Shown: in pieces, positions 11,101 through 22,427 of the stretch | Layout of the letters: each line of letters begins with the position of its first letter | Numbering within the stretch: position 1 is the stretch's first letter | The notes under the pieces: generated by a model | Seen by the model: the letters and a program-made list of their open reading frames with translations, nothing else | The model's database searches: none | Told to the model about the DNA's origin: nothing | From: Chalara sp. BL73 | Taxonomy: Eukaryota; Ascomycota; Leotiomycetes; Helotiales | Direction of reading: 5' to 3' | Assembly: GCA_918026815.1 (NCBI GenBank) | Contig: CAKJVC010000150.1 | Location: 434,001 to 498,000, forward strand | DNA: 64,000 nucleotides | Made by a program: the position numbers and the translations under genes

Positions 11101-12912
11101 AGGGGCGCCGACATCAGCTTCAAAGATAAACATGGCCGGACGCCGCTGTGGACACTGCTGTTGTTGGCCGCGGAGAACGGGCACGTGGCCGTTGTCCAGC
11201 TTCTGCTCGAGAAGGGCGCCGACATCAACTCCAAGGATACACATGGCCGGATGCTGCTGTCATTGGCCGCGGAGAACGGGAACGAGGTCTTTGTCCAGCT
11301 TTTGCTTAAGAAGAGCGCTGATATCAACTTTGAAGATCAAAGTGGCCGGACGCCGCTGTGGTGGGCCACGAAAAACGGGCACTGGGCTGTTGCCCAGCTC
11401 CTGCTTGACGAGGGCGCTAATTTCGACCCTAAAAAGAAGATCGATAGCTGGACGCTGCTGTTGTTCGCCGCAAAGAATGGCCATAAAGTGTTTGTCCAGC
11501 TTTTACTTGAAAAAGGCGCTGACATCAACTTTGAAGATCAAAGTGGCCAAACGCCGCTCTGGTGGGCCACAAAAAACGGGCACCGGGCTGTTGCCCAGTT
11601 CCTGCTTGACAAAAGCGCTAATTTCGACTCTAAAAAGAAGATCGATAGCTGGACGCTGCTGTTGTTGGCCGCAAAGAATGGCCACGCAGCCTTTGTCCGA
11701 CTTTTACTTAATAGAAGCGCCGATATCAACTCCAAGGATATACATAGCCGGACGCCGCTATGGTGGGCCACAAAGAACGGACACCAGGCCGTTGCCCAGC
11801 TCCTGCTCGACAATGGCGCTAATTTCGACCCTAAAGAAAAGATCGATGGCTGGACGCTGCTGTTGTTCGCCGCAAAGAATGGCCACAAGGTCTTTGTCCA
11901 GCTTTTGCTTAAGAAGGGCGCAGACATCCACTCCAAGGATAAACACGGCCGGACGCCGCTGTCGTTAGCTACAAAAAACGGGCACGAGATTGTTGTCCAG
12001 CTCCTGCTTAAGAAAGGCGCCAACATTAACTCCAAGGATAACCATGGCCAGACGCCGCTGTCATTTGCTGCGATGAACGGGCACAAGAATGTTATCCAGC
12101 TTCTACTCAAGAAGAGGGCTTTGTCCCAGCTTTTGCTTAAGAAAGTCGCTCACATTAACTCCAAGGATAATAATAGCTGGACGCCGCTATTGTGGGCCGC
12201 AGAGAACGGGCACCAGGCCGCTGTCCAGCTCCTGCTCGACAAGGGCGCCGACATCGACTCCAAAAATGAAGATGGCGAGACAGCGGTATTGTTGGCCGCA
12301 GGGGGCGGGCACGAAGCCGTTGTCCAGCTCCTGCTTGACAAGGGCGTCGACATCAACTTTGATGATAAACTTGGCTGGACGCCGCTGTGGTTGGCCACAA
12401 AGAACGGGCACCGGGCTGTTGCCCAGCTTCTGCTCGACAATGGCGCTAATTTCGACCCTAAAAAGAAGATCGATAGCTGGACGCTGCTGTTGTTCGCTGC
12501 AAAAAATGGCCACGAGATTTTTGTTCAGCTTTTGCTAAAGAAAAGCGCTGATATCAACTTTAAAGATCAAAGTGGCCGGACGCCGCTGTGGTGGGCCACA
12601 AAAAACGGGCACTGGGCTGTTGCCCAGCTCCTGCTTGACAAAGGCGCTAATTTCGACTCAAAAAAGAAAATCGATAGCTGGACGCTGCTGTTGTTGGCCG
12701 CAAAAAATGGCCATAGAGTATTTGCCCAGCTCCTGCTCGAGAAGGGCGCCGACATCCACTCCAAGGATAAACACGGCCGGACGCCGCTGTGGTGGGCCGC
12801 GAAGAACAGGCAGGAGGCTGTCGTCCAGCTCCTGCTCAAGAAGGGTGCCGACATTAACTCTGACGATCAACATGGCGAGTGTAACGTACGCGATAGCCTT
12901 GGGTCTAGGTAG
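8179..12912 (+). pseudogene. HET-domain / ankyrin-repeat protein interrupted by an in-frame TGA
   Basis: The first ATG (8179) opens a 797-residue frame. After an N-terminal region it carries a HET-type block: PYMAVSHVWSDG (about 8560), GGIWWDTICIPR (about 8680) and FSRGWTALELAKS (about 8860). About nine ankyrin repeats start near residue 510. A TGA at 10570-10572 replaces the codon after ENGL. The same frame then continues without interruption through about 22 more ankyrin repeats to 12880, where the consensus stops abruptly and a stop follows at 12910. Read through, it would be about 1,577 residues. HET proteins trigger heterokaryon-incompatibility cell death, and the repeats would be the recognition part. 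Either the TGA inactivates a long allele or the shorter form is the product. Confidence 0.85.
10573..12880 (+). repeat. ankyrin-coding tandem array with two-repeat higher-order units
   Basis: About 22 units of 99-102 bp. Many alternate between type 1 (SGRTPLWWATKNGHWAVAQ) and type 2 (KKIDSWTLLLFAAKNGH), forming about 201-bp dimers at roughly 11337-11537, 11538-11738, 11739-11939 and again at about 12370-12770. This points to expansion by unequal exchange of dimers. Confidence 0.8.
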
Positions 12913-13144
12913 TTGGGCTTGGGACTCGTTGGTTGGTATGGTACGTATGGAGTAAGCTAAGCACTGGTTCCTCACTAGCAAGTGAAGACGTTACAAGTGT
13001 AACAAAATAAACTATATTGCTAAACAATAATGAAGTTGAGCACGAAACTCTTAAACTACGAAACTATGACTACTTATATATACTACGTTGAGGTTGGAGT
13101 TTTGTTTTTTTGCTGGGGTCCTGGGACTTCCAAGAAGTCCACAG

Positions 13145-13259
13145 TGTCAGAAATAGGAGGTATTAGGCGAGAGGATCTACGAGGGTATCACGGCGATGGA
13201 ATACAGGCTTGTGGGAGCGTTACGGATGATGATATTGTCTACAGTTCTAAGCCGTAAAT
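13145..13259 (+). repeat. dispersed repeat, family I (LTR-like fragment)
   Basis: Begins TGTCAGAAATAGGAGG. Related copies lie at 56279-56392 (+) and 43801-43917 (-). Only the left boundary is clear. Confidence 0.55.
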
Positions 13260-13289
13260 ATGTGTGCGACAGAGATTTTCTAACGTGCC

Positions 13290-13953
13290 TGATAGGCAAG
13301 TGGAACAGATATGCGAGTGAAACAGTACCCCTGCATCCACCACAACTTTTTGCCTTTTGAATTACAATTATACAACAACCAACACTCGAAATGGCTAGTA
13401 AAGAAGGTAGAATAGCTCTTGCTCTTCTGGCCTATCAACAAGGCCGTTTTCAAAGCTTACGGGCAACCGCAGAGTCGTACGACGTCCCGCATGTAACCTT
13501 GACCCGGAGGCACCATGGCACCTTACCTCAAGCTATTTCGGGTCGTAAGAACCGCAAATTGACCGAAACCGAAGGTACTGCGCTTTTACAATGGATATTG
13601 GATATGGATACGCGTGGAATGCCTCCGACACAAGCTCTGGTTTATCAAATGGCCGAAATACTTCTTGCGGAACGCGTGCAAAACGCGTCGGACGAACAGC
13701 CTACTTTAAGGAAACGGTGCACATACAACTTTGTACGCCGCTATCCTGAAGTCAAAACACGATACAATCGAAGAGATGACAATCAGCGAGCAAAATGCGA
13801 AGACCCTGAAGTGATTCAAGGCTGGTTGCGACTTGTACAAAATACAATGGAGAAATATGGAATTGTGGAGAATAATATCTACAACTTCGACGAAATGGGG
13901 TTTCAAATGGGTGTAATATCTACTTTAAAAATAGTTACAGCTACAGACTTTCG
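13290..13953 (+). mobile_element. 5' part of a Fot1/pogo-like DNA transposon, truncated
   Basis: The leader (AGTGAAACAGTACCCC ... CTTTTTGCCTTTTGAAT) recurs at 56036-56127 and probably holds the terminal inverted repeat. It is followed by the start of a transposase gene. The right part of the element is missing. The LTR at 13954 abuts the break. Confidence 0.65.
13391..13953 (+). pseudogene. Fot1/pogo-family transposase, C-terminally truncated
   Basis: Starts at the ATG at 13391. An N-terminal psq-type helix-turn-helix (about residues 5-55) is followed by a CENP-B/Tc5-type DNA-binding domain (about 60-130) and then the beginning of the DDE catalytic domain (IYNFDEMGFQMGV, first Asp in FDE, about residue 165). 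After about residue 188 the sequence runs into LTR family C, so the second and third catalytic acids are absent and the protein cannot be an active transposase. Family members normally exceed 500 residues. Confidence 0.85.
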
Positions 13954-14184
13954 TGTTACGGTCCTAGAGATCACGTGCATAACGCATGCACCTGGCATTC
14001 GCTGCCAGATGTCGCGCCACAGCTGCGAACGCTCATTGCTTCGCCTGGCTAGGACCCTGGGACTGGCCATGGTTATATGAGGGCAGTTCTAGCAGTAGTT
14101 ACACCTTTTCTCTCTAGTTTAGAATCTTCGTATTAAGATACCTTACAAACAGCTATCACTGGCGCCTGTATAGGGATCGTGACA
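13954..14184 (+). mobile_element. LTR-like element, family C
   Basis: Runs from TGTTACGGTCCTAGAG to GGGATCGTGACA. Three more copies (42952-43176, 46215-46441, 61937-62142) share the interior CATCTGGCATTCACTGCCAG palindrome region and both termini. TG..CA ends and a size of about 225 bp suggest a solo LTR or MITE. Flanking duplications are not exact. Confidence 0.65.
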
Positions 14185-14363
14185 CATAATAGCCCGCTAT
14201 CCGAACATACGTCAATGCTGCTATCCAACAGGTTTTTGTAACGATCATCCTCTCTTTGTGGCGGCATACCAAATATCGCACAAAGTCTGTAAGTTAGATG
14301 AGAAGCCGGGACGACATTCTCATTGTGAACTTGCAGTCGTACGGATACTCTTGCGTTGACCAC

Positions 14364-17270
14364 TCACTTTCGCCGTATCTTCACACCTTTATATGACATT
14401 CTTAATTCTTCATTGTTGTCCAACATTGAAGCAAGGTTGTGTTTGATTGAGAATAGCTCCGGGTCGCTCAACTCTACCGACTTCAGCCTGTGCTCCAGCT
14501 GCTGCCGGTATAGTTCCTTGGCTTCCGCTGGTCTGCCCTGCGCCAATAACGTCCCCGCAAGATTGCTCATAAGCGCTAGTGTATCAGGGTGTTCGGGGCC
14601 AAACTTCTTGTCACTCACTGCAAGGGCCACCCAGTACAACACCTCGGCAGCCGCTGCATCCTTGTCGATTCGCAGCGTTCTTGCAAGGTGATCCATGCTC
14701 CTCTGTGTGCTGATATGATAAGGGCCTAGCATTTCCTTCTTCCTCTGCAGCAAGTCCCAGTGTTTTGCCTTGGACTTCCTCAGTTGTTTCTTGTCATTTA
14801 GGTCTAGTTTCAGCGCTTTTTCTTCCATGCTCTTCATAATCACAGGATCTTCTAATCTCCAAATACTCTGATCTAGCTTCTGCAGCCATGTCCTCTCAGC
14901 CTCTGGGCAGGAGCTCCAACTTCCCGAAAATGAATCGGTTTTCCTGCTGGTGGCCAAGGTTTTCGGACCTTTTAAGTTCAGTATGCTTTCCAAGGGTTCA
15001 GTATTCCAACGGTGATACAGATCACGTAGTTTTCGCTTCTGTACAACTCTCGCTAGGTTTTCGCGGCTCTCGAGCTCGCATGTTGTACTAATGAGTGCTC
15101 CGCTATTAAACCCTCGATGTGCCATGTTTATTGCCCGATGATACAGCAGCTCAGACTCTTCATACCGCTCCTGCTTCTCCAAATTCTCGGCCAGGGTCTC
15201 CACACAAACGAAAATTGAGGCGTCATTCTCTCTTAGCTCCTTCTCTTTGGCTAATAATACGCGCCGATATAGAACCTCCGCTATTTTGTGGTCCCCTTCG
15301 AGGTCGTATTCTCTAGCGATCTCCCCCACTCCCCCATTGCCAATAGAGTTGTCGGCCCGTCGTAAGGCATTTGATAACTGAATCACGTAGTCTCCTTCTA
15401 TACGAACGACCGTACTAGAAGAAGTGCCTGTAGCCATGACAGGAAGAGGAGTAAACCTGTAAGTCGTCCCATTCGCTGTCATAATGCCCTTATCTTTGTC
15501 AATTGCAACCCCCGCTTGCTGATGTTGGCATGTCCTGACTATTGGATTGTCAATTGCGTTAAAAATTTCTCGTCGCGTGTGAATGCTGGGAACCGTCCTG
15601 TAGAGGATGAGGAGTATTTCCAACCACGCAATCACTTGCCCTCGGTCGCCTTGATTTGTACAGCTGTATTTATACTTATTGACAACAAAACTAACTCCGG
15701 CGCCCCTCATTTCCGCTAGGTGTCCCATAACTATCCTTGTATCAGCGAGTGGAATAGGTCGTGATCGATTGAGGCTGAACTCCGCGATCTCAAAAAGAGG
15801 CCAAAGGCGAGGCTGGAACTCAGGGAACCGCCATATAAAGGTACAATCTCGCACAAGCATTGGAATGCTTTGTAGAGCCCTTTTAAAGTACTTATCTTGT
15901 GCCTCTGTGCGTTCCCATTGTGGCAAACACGTCCAGTCCACCCAGATATAGGAGACATGAGACCAAAACCCGTCATTAAACCGCTGGTGTAGTAGTCGCA
16001 AATCTTCCCCTTTGGGATCGGGGTGTTCCTTTGTATGCCAGTAATGGCTGAGAAAGATGCAATCCGTTTGATTTGCAAATCTGTCTCCAATAGGAAGGAG
16101 AATATATTCATCTAATCGATTTGGATCCCATTTGCAGAAAGTGGTTTGACGCCTGAATGCGTCGCGAAGCTGAAAAAACCAGAATTGATGATCTTCAAGT
16201 CTAAGAAGTTCATCCAGGGAGCTAACCGCCTTTAGAACTAGGGAGTATTTCTCAATCGCCTGTGGTTTTCCATATGCAGGATCTCGACCCTGGTACTTGA
16301 TGGACCTCCATGCTACAATGCTGCGTTCGACTAGAGCTTGGAATGGATTAGATGTCGTAGATCCTGCCCTCCCAGAGAGCAATGAGTCTGCTGCCAATGA
16401 GTCTGTCGGGTCGTGATTGTAAGGAGGTATAAACACAGGTGGCCCCGGGCGATGCCTAGTAGACTCTTGGATGCTAAGTGATACGGCAGCAGAGACTTCC
16501 GGGCCTCTGGTCGTAACCATGGATAGACTTTGATACATGTCCTCATCCATTATTTGTGGCAGGCTCGTCGATCTGACGTTAGCAAATGGATCTCCTGGTA
16601 TGGGCAGGTTATTTATGGCAGCCAGACATTGTACCATCTCTAGACTGACTGGTACTGGCTTCTGCAACCCACGCGAGTCATTCTGGATGGCTAAGGTAAT
16701 CGGGTGTTTTGGGCCGAGTCCTTTGTTACTGCGGCTTAGCGCAGTATAGAATACTGAACATGCGTCGTCAAGCTTGCTTTGCAGCTTGTACACATTACCC
16801 CTGTCGCTCAGCACTCGTATAGTGTACCTGTGCTCCGGGCCAAATGCCCTCTCGCAACGCAACAACTCCTCCCCCAGCAGGTTTGTACATTCCTCGTAGT
16901 TGCCCAAGTTGCAAAGCTCCTCGCAGATAGCATCGAGGGTGGTGATCGTATCTGGGTGGTCGAGACCGAGTACTTTCTCCCTCAGTGGTAGCAACTGCCG
17001 GAAGACTTTCTCGGCATCTCTAATTCTCCCATCAGCATGGAGCGCCACCCCAAGCTCAAACATTCTTGCTAATGTCTCTGGATGCTCAGGACCAATTTCC
17101 GTCCTGCTGCTTTCCAACACCTGCCGTCTCACAGACACAAGCCTATGCTCATTCATCGGTACTGTGACATGATCCTGCTTGTTTGTTAAATCCTCAAGGT
17201 GCTTATTGCGTTGAATTTGCGAAGTCTGGGCATTGCCCTGCGTTTGCTGCTTTGAGAAGAATGAACCCAT
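14364..17270 (-). CDS. TPR / HET-like / TPR protein, predicted N-myristoylated
   Basis: Single exon, 968 residues from the only upstream ATG (17270). The N-terminus MGSFFSK fits an N-myristoylation signal, suggesting a membrane-associated protein. Residues about 55-190 hold kinesin-light-chain-type TPRs (GPEHPETLARM, GLDHPDTITTL, GPEHRYTIRVL). A central domain at about 400-560 contains CIFLSHYWHT, SYIWVDWTCLPQ and RLWPLFEIAEF, resembling HET/TIR-like signalling domains. A second TPR set spans about 640-960 (FGPEHPDTLALMSNLAG). The reading frame is fully open, so it is probably functional. HET-like domains usually sit at one end, so TPRs on both sides are notable. A possible TPR relic lies at 18322-18555. 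A role in non-self recognition is inference. Confidence 0.85.
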   Translation of the reverse strand: MGSFFSKQQTQGNAQTSQIQRNKHLEDLTNKQDHVTVPMNEHRLVSVRRQVLESSRTEIGPEHPETLARMFELGVALHADGRIRDAEKVFRQLLPLREKVLGLDHPDTITTLDAICEELCNLGNYEECTNLLGEELLRCERAFGPEHRYTIRVLSDRGNVYKLQSKLDDACSVFYTALSRSNKGLGPKHPITLAIQNDSRGLQKPVPVSLEMVQCLAAINNLPIPGDPFANVRSTSLPQIMDEDMYQSLSMVTTRGPEVSAAVSLSIQESTRHRPGPPVFIPPYNHDPTDSLAADSLLSGRAGSTTSNPFQALVERSIVAWRSIKYQGRDPAYGKPQAIEKYSLVLKAVSSLDELLRLEDHQFWFFQLRDAFRRQTTFCKWDPNRLDEYILLPIGDRFANQTDCIFLSHYWHTKEHPDPKGEDLRLLHQRFNDGFWSHVSYIWVDWTCLPQWERTEAQDKYFKRALQSIPMLVRDCTFIWRFPEFQPRLWPLFEIAEFSLNRSRPIPLADTRIVMGHLAEMRGAGVSFVVNKYKYSCTNQGDRGQVIAWLEILLILYRTVPSIHTRREIFNAIDNPIVRTCQHQQAGVAIDKDKGIMTANGTTYRFTPLPVMATGTSSSTVVRIEGDYVIQLSNALRRADNSIGNGGVGEIAREYDLEGDHKIAEVLYRRVLLAKEKELRENDASIFVCVETLAENLEKQERYEESELLYHRAINMAHRGFNSGALISTTCELESRENLARVVQKRKLRDLYHRWNTEPLESILNLKGPKTLATSRKTDSFSGSWSSCPEAERTWLQKLDQSIWRLEDPVIMKSMEEKALKLDLNDKKQLRKSKAKHWDLLQRKKEMLGPYHISTQRSMDHLARTLRIDKDAAAAEVLYWVALAVSDKKFGPEHPDTLALMSNLAGTLLAQGRPAEAKELYRQQLEHRLKSVELSDPELFSIKHNLASMLDNNEELRMSYKGVKIRRK

Positions 17271-18321
17271 TGCCACCAAGCGACTAGTGCATGGGAAACG
17301 ATATACCACGAAAATGCCAGATAGCGATACAAAAGTAAAATGAAATCAAGGTTTTGCAACGCTTATTGTGTCTCTCTCGCTGCCAGACTGTTGGAGGGCA
17401 AAATGAAACTTAAGGAGAGCAACAAATTGAAGTGAGAGATTCGATAAATATATATATCTTTGGAATTGCCTAAGCCGCTCGGAAGTTTAACATGGTTTAT
17501 CAGTGAGTCGTGAATATCACTGAGTCGTTAGTGTCTCCGCCTATAATACATCTAAAAAGCACCTTATAAGCCTACACCATTATTTTCTACATGAATGGTT
17601 TTTCACCAGTAAGGGAAGGGTGCGAATATATCTCAATTTCGACTATAAATGGTTTAGAAGTGGAAACGAATTGTAGATCTAACGCCAAAGGAAAGAGGGA
17701 CTAGAAGTCCACCCTTGTTGCCTGGCAATCATAAGACTTCGCAATAATTGTTGGGAAAGGAACGGCCGCTCGTTCCTTAGGTTTGTTTCATTCTCAAGCT
17801 ACACAGTTTACTTGCAGAAACTCACAAGCCAATTTTACGTGCGTCGTTCCCCGCGTAAGCAGTGGCGAATGCTGAACTCTCTTTCTTACTGTGGTCAATT
17901 TACCCCATGCCCAATTCACATAGCCTCGTTAGGATGGTCATGCCAAGATGTCGCACAGCATTCACAGTTCTGTGAGTGTTAGCCTATCCCTAAATAAGAC
18001 TATATTGCGAGATTGTAGATACGGCCAAGACTTTTAATCCAGGGTCTTACCTGTCAAGTCTTGAGTATCCTTTAGGTGCCAAGGCTTTAAATCCTGTGAG
18101 AAAAAAGCTAAAACTTGGAGGTCCTCGCAAGGTTATTGCAAAGAGGCTGCAAGGATTTTTAGCAATTCATAATGGTTCTTTGTCCATAGACCCGCCGTAT
18201 AGCATTGTCATAAAGGACAGGAGAATAATGATGCATTTGTTAATTTTGTTTAAAAAGCCACTCGTTCCTTTTTCTTGTTATAACTAACAACTATGCGAAT
18301 GGCTTCCAAGGGCTAGAAGGC
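17271..18321. other. no gene recognised
   Basis: AT-rich spacer with short frames only. It probably includes the promoter of the minus-strand TPR/HET-like gene (TATATATAT at about 17449-17457). Confidence 0.5.
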
Positions 18322-18555
18322 CTATCTATGGTCCTCCGCACCAATGGCAAAGTAGTATATAAATCCAGGCAAAAAGTGCCAAGTAAAGGAGCCCCTCAAC
18401 GGATTTCCCCGCTTCTGGGCACTCGCGAGACTACTCCTGCTCCCGAACGGATCGGGATACTCGAGACAGAGCAGTTCGGTCTGCAGCCCAAGTGCTTGCC
18501 GGTGTATTTGTATGGCCGCCTGATACTGTCCTTGGAGATAAAACGTATTCATCAA
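18322..18555 (-). pseudogene. TPR-protein remnant
   Basis: A short minus-strand frame reads MNTFYLQGQYQAAIQIHRQ then LGLQTELLCLEYPDP, a degraded copy of the kinesin-light-chain TPR pattern (long helix, then LG.EHPDT). Only about one and a half repeats remain. It may be debris of an NLR or TPR gene. Confidence 0.5.
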
Positions 18556-21124
18556 GCTTAATGACTATTTGAATTAGAGCTACCACGGGGACTCTTTTAC
18601 GCCGCCTGAGAGGGCTACATCCGCAATCTTCGCAGGCACAGGCTTGTTGCTGTAGTCTTGAGCATTTTCCTCATCTAGCTCCGCAACAAACACCGAACTC
18701 CGGTGGCAGTAGCGTGCCAATTCTTGCCCCTCACTTATTCGGTGCCAAACGTCGTTGTTGGGCGTCTCTCTAGAAGGCAAAGTCGGGTTGCTTTACGCGC
18801 ATTGATCCCGAGTAGAATATCTGAACCAGGTGGATGCCAACACCTGGATACAACTCCTCCGCTTGCCGTAACACACTTTTTACACTGGACCCTCGAAAAG
18901 GGCGTCGGGTATCTTTAGCATGGACTCCGAGAACGCTCGTTTTTCTCGATACTGCTGCTGTAACGAAGTTCTGTATGCTACCGATAGCTCCGATGCCGAA
19001 AAAGATCTGTGGTGGATATCTTTTAGCATTTTGCCCTGAAACAATAAAATAAAGTGGCTCGCTCCTTATTACTTACATCACGTATTCAGCTGCAACCCAA
19101 CCGCTGTTGCCAACAGGATAATCCAGTATACAGTCAGTATTGCAGCAGCACACCGAGTTAACCGGGGTAATGGAGCCGTCCTGGTCCCGACCGCAAGGAT
19201 CTCGAGATCCAGCCCCGCCCCTTTCTTTCCGGCAATAAGGATTGCATGGCGGGTTCCGTTACCCTAGGTTAGCATGACGGTGGAGCCGCCTGATTAGGAC
19301 AAGGCCACTTCTCTTCTTTTCACTGGGGAAGAGACCCTTCTAATAGAGCTAGGATATGCTATAAGCGGTGATTAACAAGGTTCCCCAATCTTGATAGAGG
19401 CTTATTGGGACTATGACGATAGCTAGCTGGAGGAGGATCACGGCAAATCCAGAGAACCAGACCTGGTCCCTGCGGGAACTCTATGCTTGTACACTGGGTC
19501 ATCGACAATCTCAAATACAAATATCCACAGTGCTTCCGAGTGGCGTCCGGCTTCTTCTACGTTGGATTGACTGGGCCACGCGTCTGGAGGCACGTGTGGC
19601 TGCTCGGCTTTCGTATCGCGTCAACTCTATCATTGGACACGAAAAAGTTTACCAAGAACCCAAGACTTAGTCGTTTTGATATGCCCTCCCCTGGACGTCG
19701 ATCACTATTACATTGGACACATCGGCATCGGGCATCACCTCTCTATCTGCCGGGCTTTATTAGTACATGTGCTTTTCCAATCCTACCGTCAATTTGACAA
19801 AGTGAGCGTTAAAGGAACAAGAAGAATACCGCCAATAACGGCCAGGAGCGCATTCGCAGAGTAGGCGACCCAGCCGAATGAAAACGCTACCAACGTCACA
19901 CAATACCCCACAAGCTGTGCAGCAGCGTGCTGAACGATTTCTCAGCTAAGGAGTAGGATGGAAAATGTCCGTCGGGTTTACCCATTGGGCGGTCAAAATA
20001 ATTCGCCGTGGTCGTGGCGAAATGATATTCACGGACCGCAGACATGACCAGCCTGAGAAGATCTGTGGGGCCATTTTCAAACTCCATGGCTGGAATAAGA
20101 TTGCGTAGGGAATTCGAAGGTAAATAAATAAAGGATGGCGGGTGGGCCCTTTTTTATTTTTGGAGGTGGCCCGTGATATTCCACTTCGCTCACCAGCCGT
20201 GTCGAACTACACATTATTAAATATGGCGTTAGGCTCCCAATGGAACGCTGGCGGGCGAGAGGACACCTGGGGGGAAACCTGGGGACGCCTAGCGATGTGT
20301 CAGGTTGGCATTCCCGACAACTAGCCGACTATGCCTGATGCCGGTCAGAGAGCTAGACACCCTGGCAGCTTTACATGCACAAAAAACTTACAGAGCAAGA
20401 ATCTTTCTATATTTGTGTTGTTGCTTGTCGCCTCTCCAACCCTCAGTGCTGATAGTCAACTACATCGTGATAAGTTTGACTGTAACCAATAAAGTAAGCT
20501 GTGTCGTTCGTAATCAACAGGTGTCAGACGCAGATGGCATTCCTGGATGGCCTGATCATAAGAGTCAGTCACGACAAAACAATTCTTAGAGAAGTAAAGC
20601 CAGCATGGTCATCCTTCGTCTCCCAGATGCCAACATAGCCAAAATTGCGACCAATCTCCCGGGTTATATGACGTATATAACCGATATCCCTGCGAGGCGA
20701 AAGCCCCGTAGCACAACCGAATATTCAACCAAATCACAAATATCTCAACGCTAAATAGTGCTATTCTATTGGCAGCGCTCTGATTCTATGGCTAACCTTT
20801 TGTGAATCCGATCCACGTGTTTCCTTCAAGAGAACTTATGCAAAAGACCTATGGATTACGATTTAAATATCTATATTTCGCACCGAGGTTTCTTACGCCA
20901 AGTTCTATCTACGCCTTGGTGATGTTCTAGCTCAAAACTCTAGCAATGTTAAATGAAAGTAGTCCCGCTAATTTATAGCGTTTGTTTTTGTTTTGCTCAA
21001 AAAGGGGTAAATCCTCGTTCAAGATAATCGGGTCAGGGAACGCACAAAATTATTCTCGGCTATTATCTAGGGTAGGAGTTGGGAGCGTCTTTTAGCTTAC
21101 CGGGACGTGCCCCTTCTGAAGCTG
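18556..21124. other. no gene recognised
   Basis: Several short frames on both strands, none similar to a family I know. No LTR pair was found. Possibly decayed transposon or gene sequence. Confidence 0.4.
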
Positions 21125-21126
21125 TA

Positions 21127-22425
21127 CAATCACATCGCTTAGGTGTTCGCCACGTGACCCACAAATTCGGGAGCCTGGCGGGGTCACCCCACCACACCAA
21201 AACACCTTTTTTACCCACATTACTTACATTCCTTCTATTTAGCCTATTTATTATGTGTTGCCATCCAAAAACGAGTCGAAGAGAGCTTACTGTACCTCAA
21301 AGATGTGCTATTTGGAATCGTCATCTTGTTGGGCACAAAGTGTCTCAAATTGTAGCTGAATTGGGCCACCCTCGATCCACTGTTCGATCAGTCATTCAAC
21401 GTACACGCAAACGAGGTAATTTGACCTTTGCGAACGTTCCTAGGCTAGGGCCTACTAGAGTTACTAGTGCAAGAGATGATAGGCATATTTTACGAGTCGC
21501 AAATCAGGATACAAAAGCGACTCTTAAATCTCTTTGTTCGCCTTCAAAATCAGGGAAAAAACTTTCTGTTGCTACAATACGAAATCGACTCGCCGAAGCT
21601 GGAAAACACAAACGACGGCCGCGCAGAAAGCCTTACCTTAAGCCCGAGCACAAAACAGGCCGAAAACAATGGTGTATAACTGAGAAAAAAAGTGGAAAAG
21701 ACTGGAATAAGGTCTGTTGGTCGGACGAGGTTACGTTTGAAGTTGGGGCCGATTCCAATACAATATAGGTTACAAGAGGACCTGAAGAAGAATATTTGGA
21801 GAAAAATCTAAAGCCTAGCTTTAAATCTGGTCGTACGAGCGTTGGCGTATAGTCTTGTTATTGTGGTGATGAAATGGGCCCTTTAGTGATTATTGAGAAA
21901 GGAGGTCGAATGAACGCAACACGCTACTTGCAGACAGTCAAGGACTACTTTCTTCCTTTCTATCGCAGAATAGTTAGGAAATATGGCCCAGAAGTTGTTA
22001 TGCAAAAAGATAACGCTCCGTGGCACACTGCAAAAGTTGTGCGAGCTTACTTAAAAAAGGCTAAAGTTCGACAGTTACAGTGGCCCGCGCAATCACCAGA
22101 TCTTTCACCAATTGAGAATCTTTAGAAGCAAATCAAGAATACAATAAGGAAAAGAAAGCACAGAATCAAAAATATAGGAATGATGGAGAGAGCGTTAGAA
22201 GAAATTTGGCCTACAATTGATCCGAAATCCTTGACAAAACTCAACGATTCTATGCCTAAAAGGCTAAATCTTTGTATCAAAAACAAAGGAGGGCCGACAA
22301 AGTATTGATTTAGCTTTCTATTGATATCAATTACAGCATATTTGGCTTTATATTTGCGTTTTTATTCATGATTTTGTATACAGGTAGGTTTTGAATAGGT
22401 GGCGAACACCTAAGCGAGGTGATTG
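21127..22425 (+). mobile_element. complete Tc1/mariner element with TIRs and TA duplication
   Basis: A 1,299-bp element bounded by inverted repeats of about 27 bp (CAATCACATCGCTTAGGTG / CAATCACCTCGCTTAGGTG, continuing TTCGCCAC) and flanked by TA at 21125-21126 and 22426-22427. It contains one mutated transposase gene. Structure is intact but coding capacity is lost, so it could move only if a related transposase acts in trans. Confidence 0.93.
21253..22308 (+). pseudogene. Tc1/mariner transposase with three in-frame TAG codons
   Basis: From the ATG at 21253 one frame of 351 codons runs to a TGA at 22306. An N-terminal helix-turn-helix region (VPQRCAIWNRHLVGHKVSQI) precedes the DDE domain: first acid in CWSDEVTFE, second in QKDNAPWHTAK, third in SPDLSPIENL (spacing consistent with DD34E). 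Stops lie at 21766, 21850 and 22123. The family normally has Trp at all three positions, so each is a TGG-to-TAG change, equal to CpA-to-TpA on the other strand. There are no frameshifts. Confidence 0.93.
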
Positions 22426-22427
22426 TA

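Noticed and set aside
10300..12860. Long minus-strand and alternative-frame open stretches over the ankyrin array (for example 12110-11538)
   Set aside because: They are shadows of the repetitive plus-strand ankyrin code with no family similarity.
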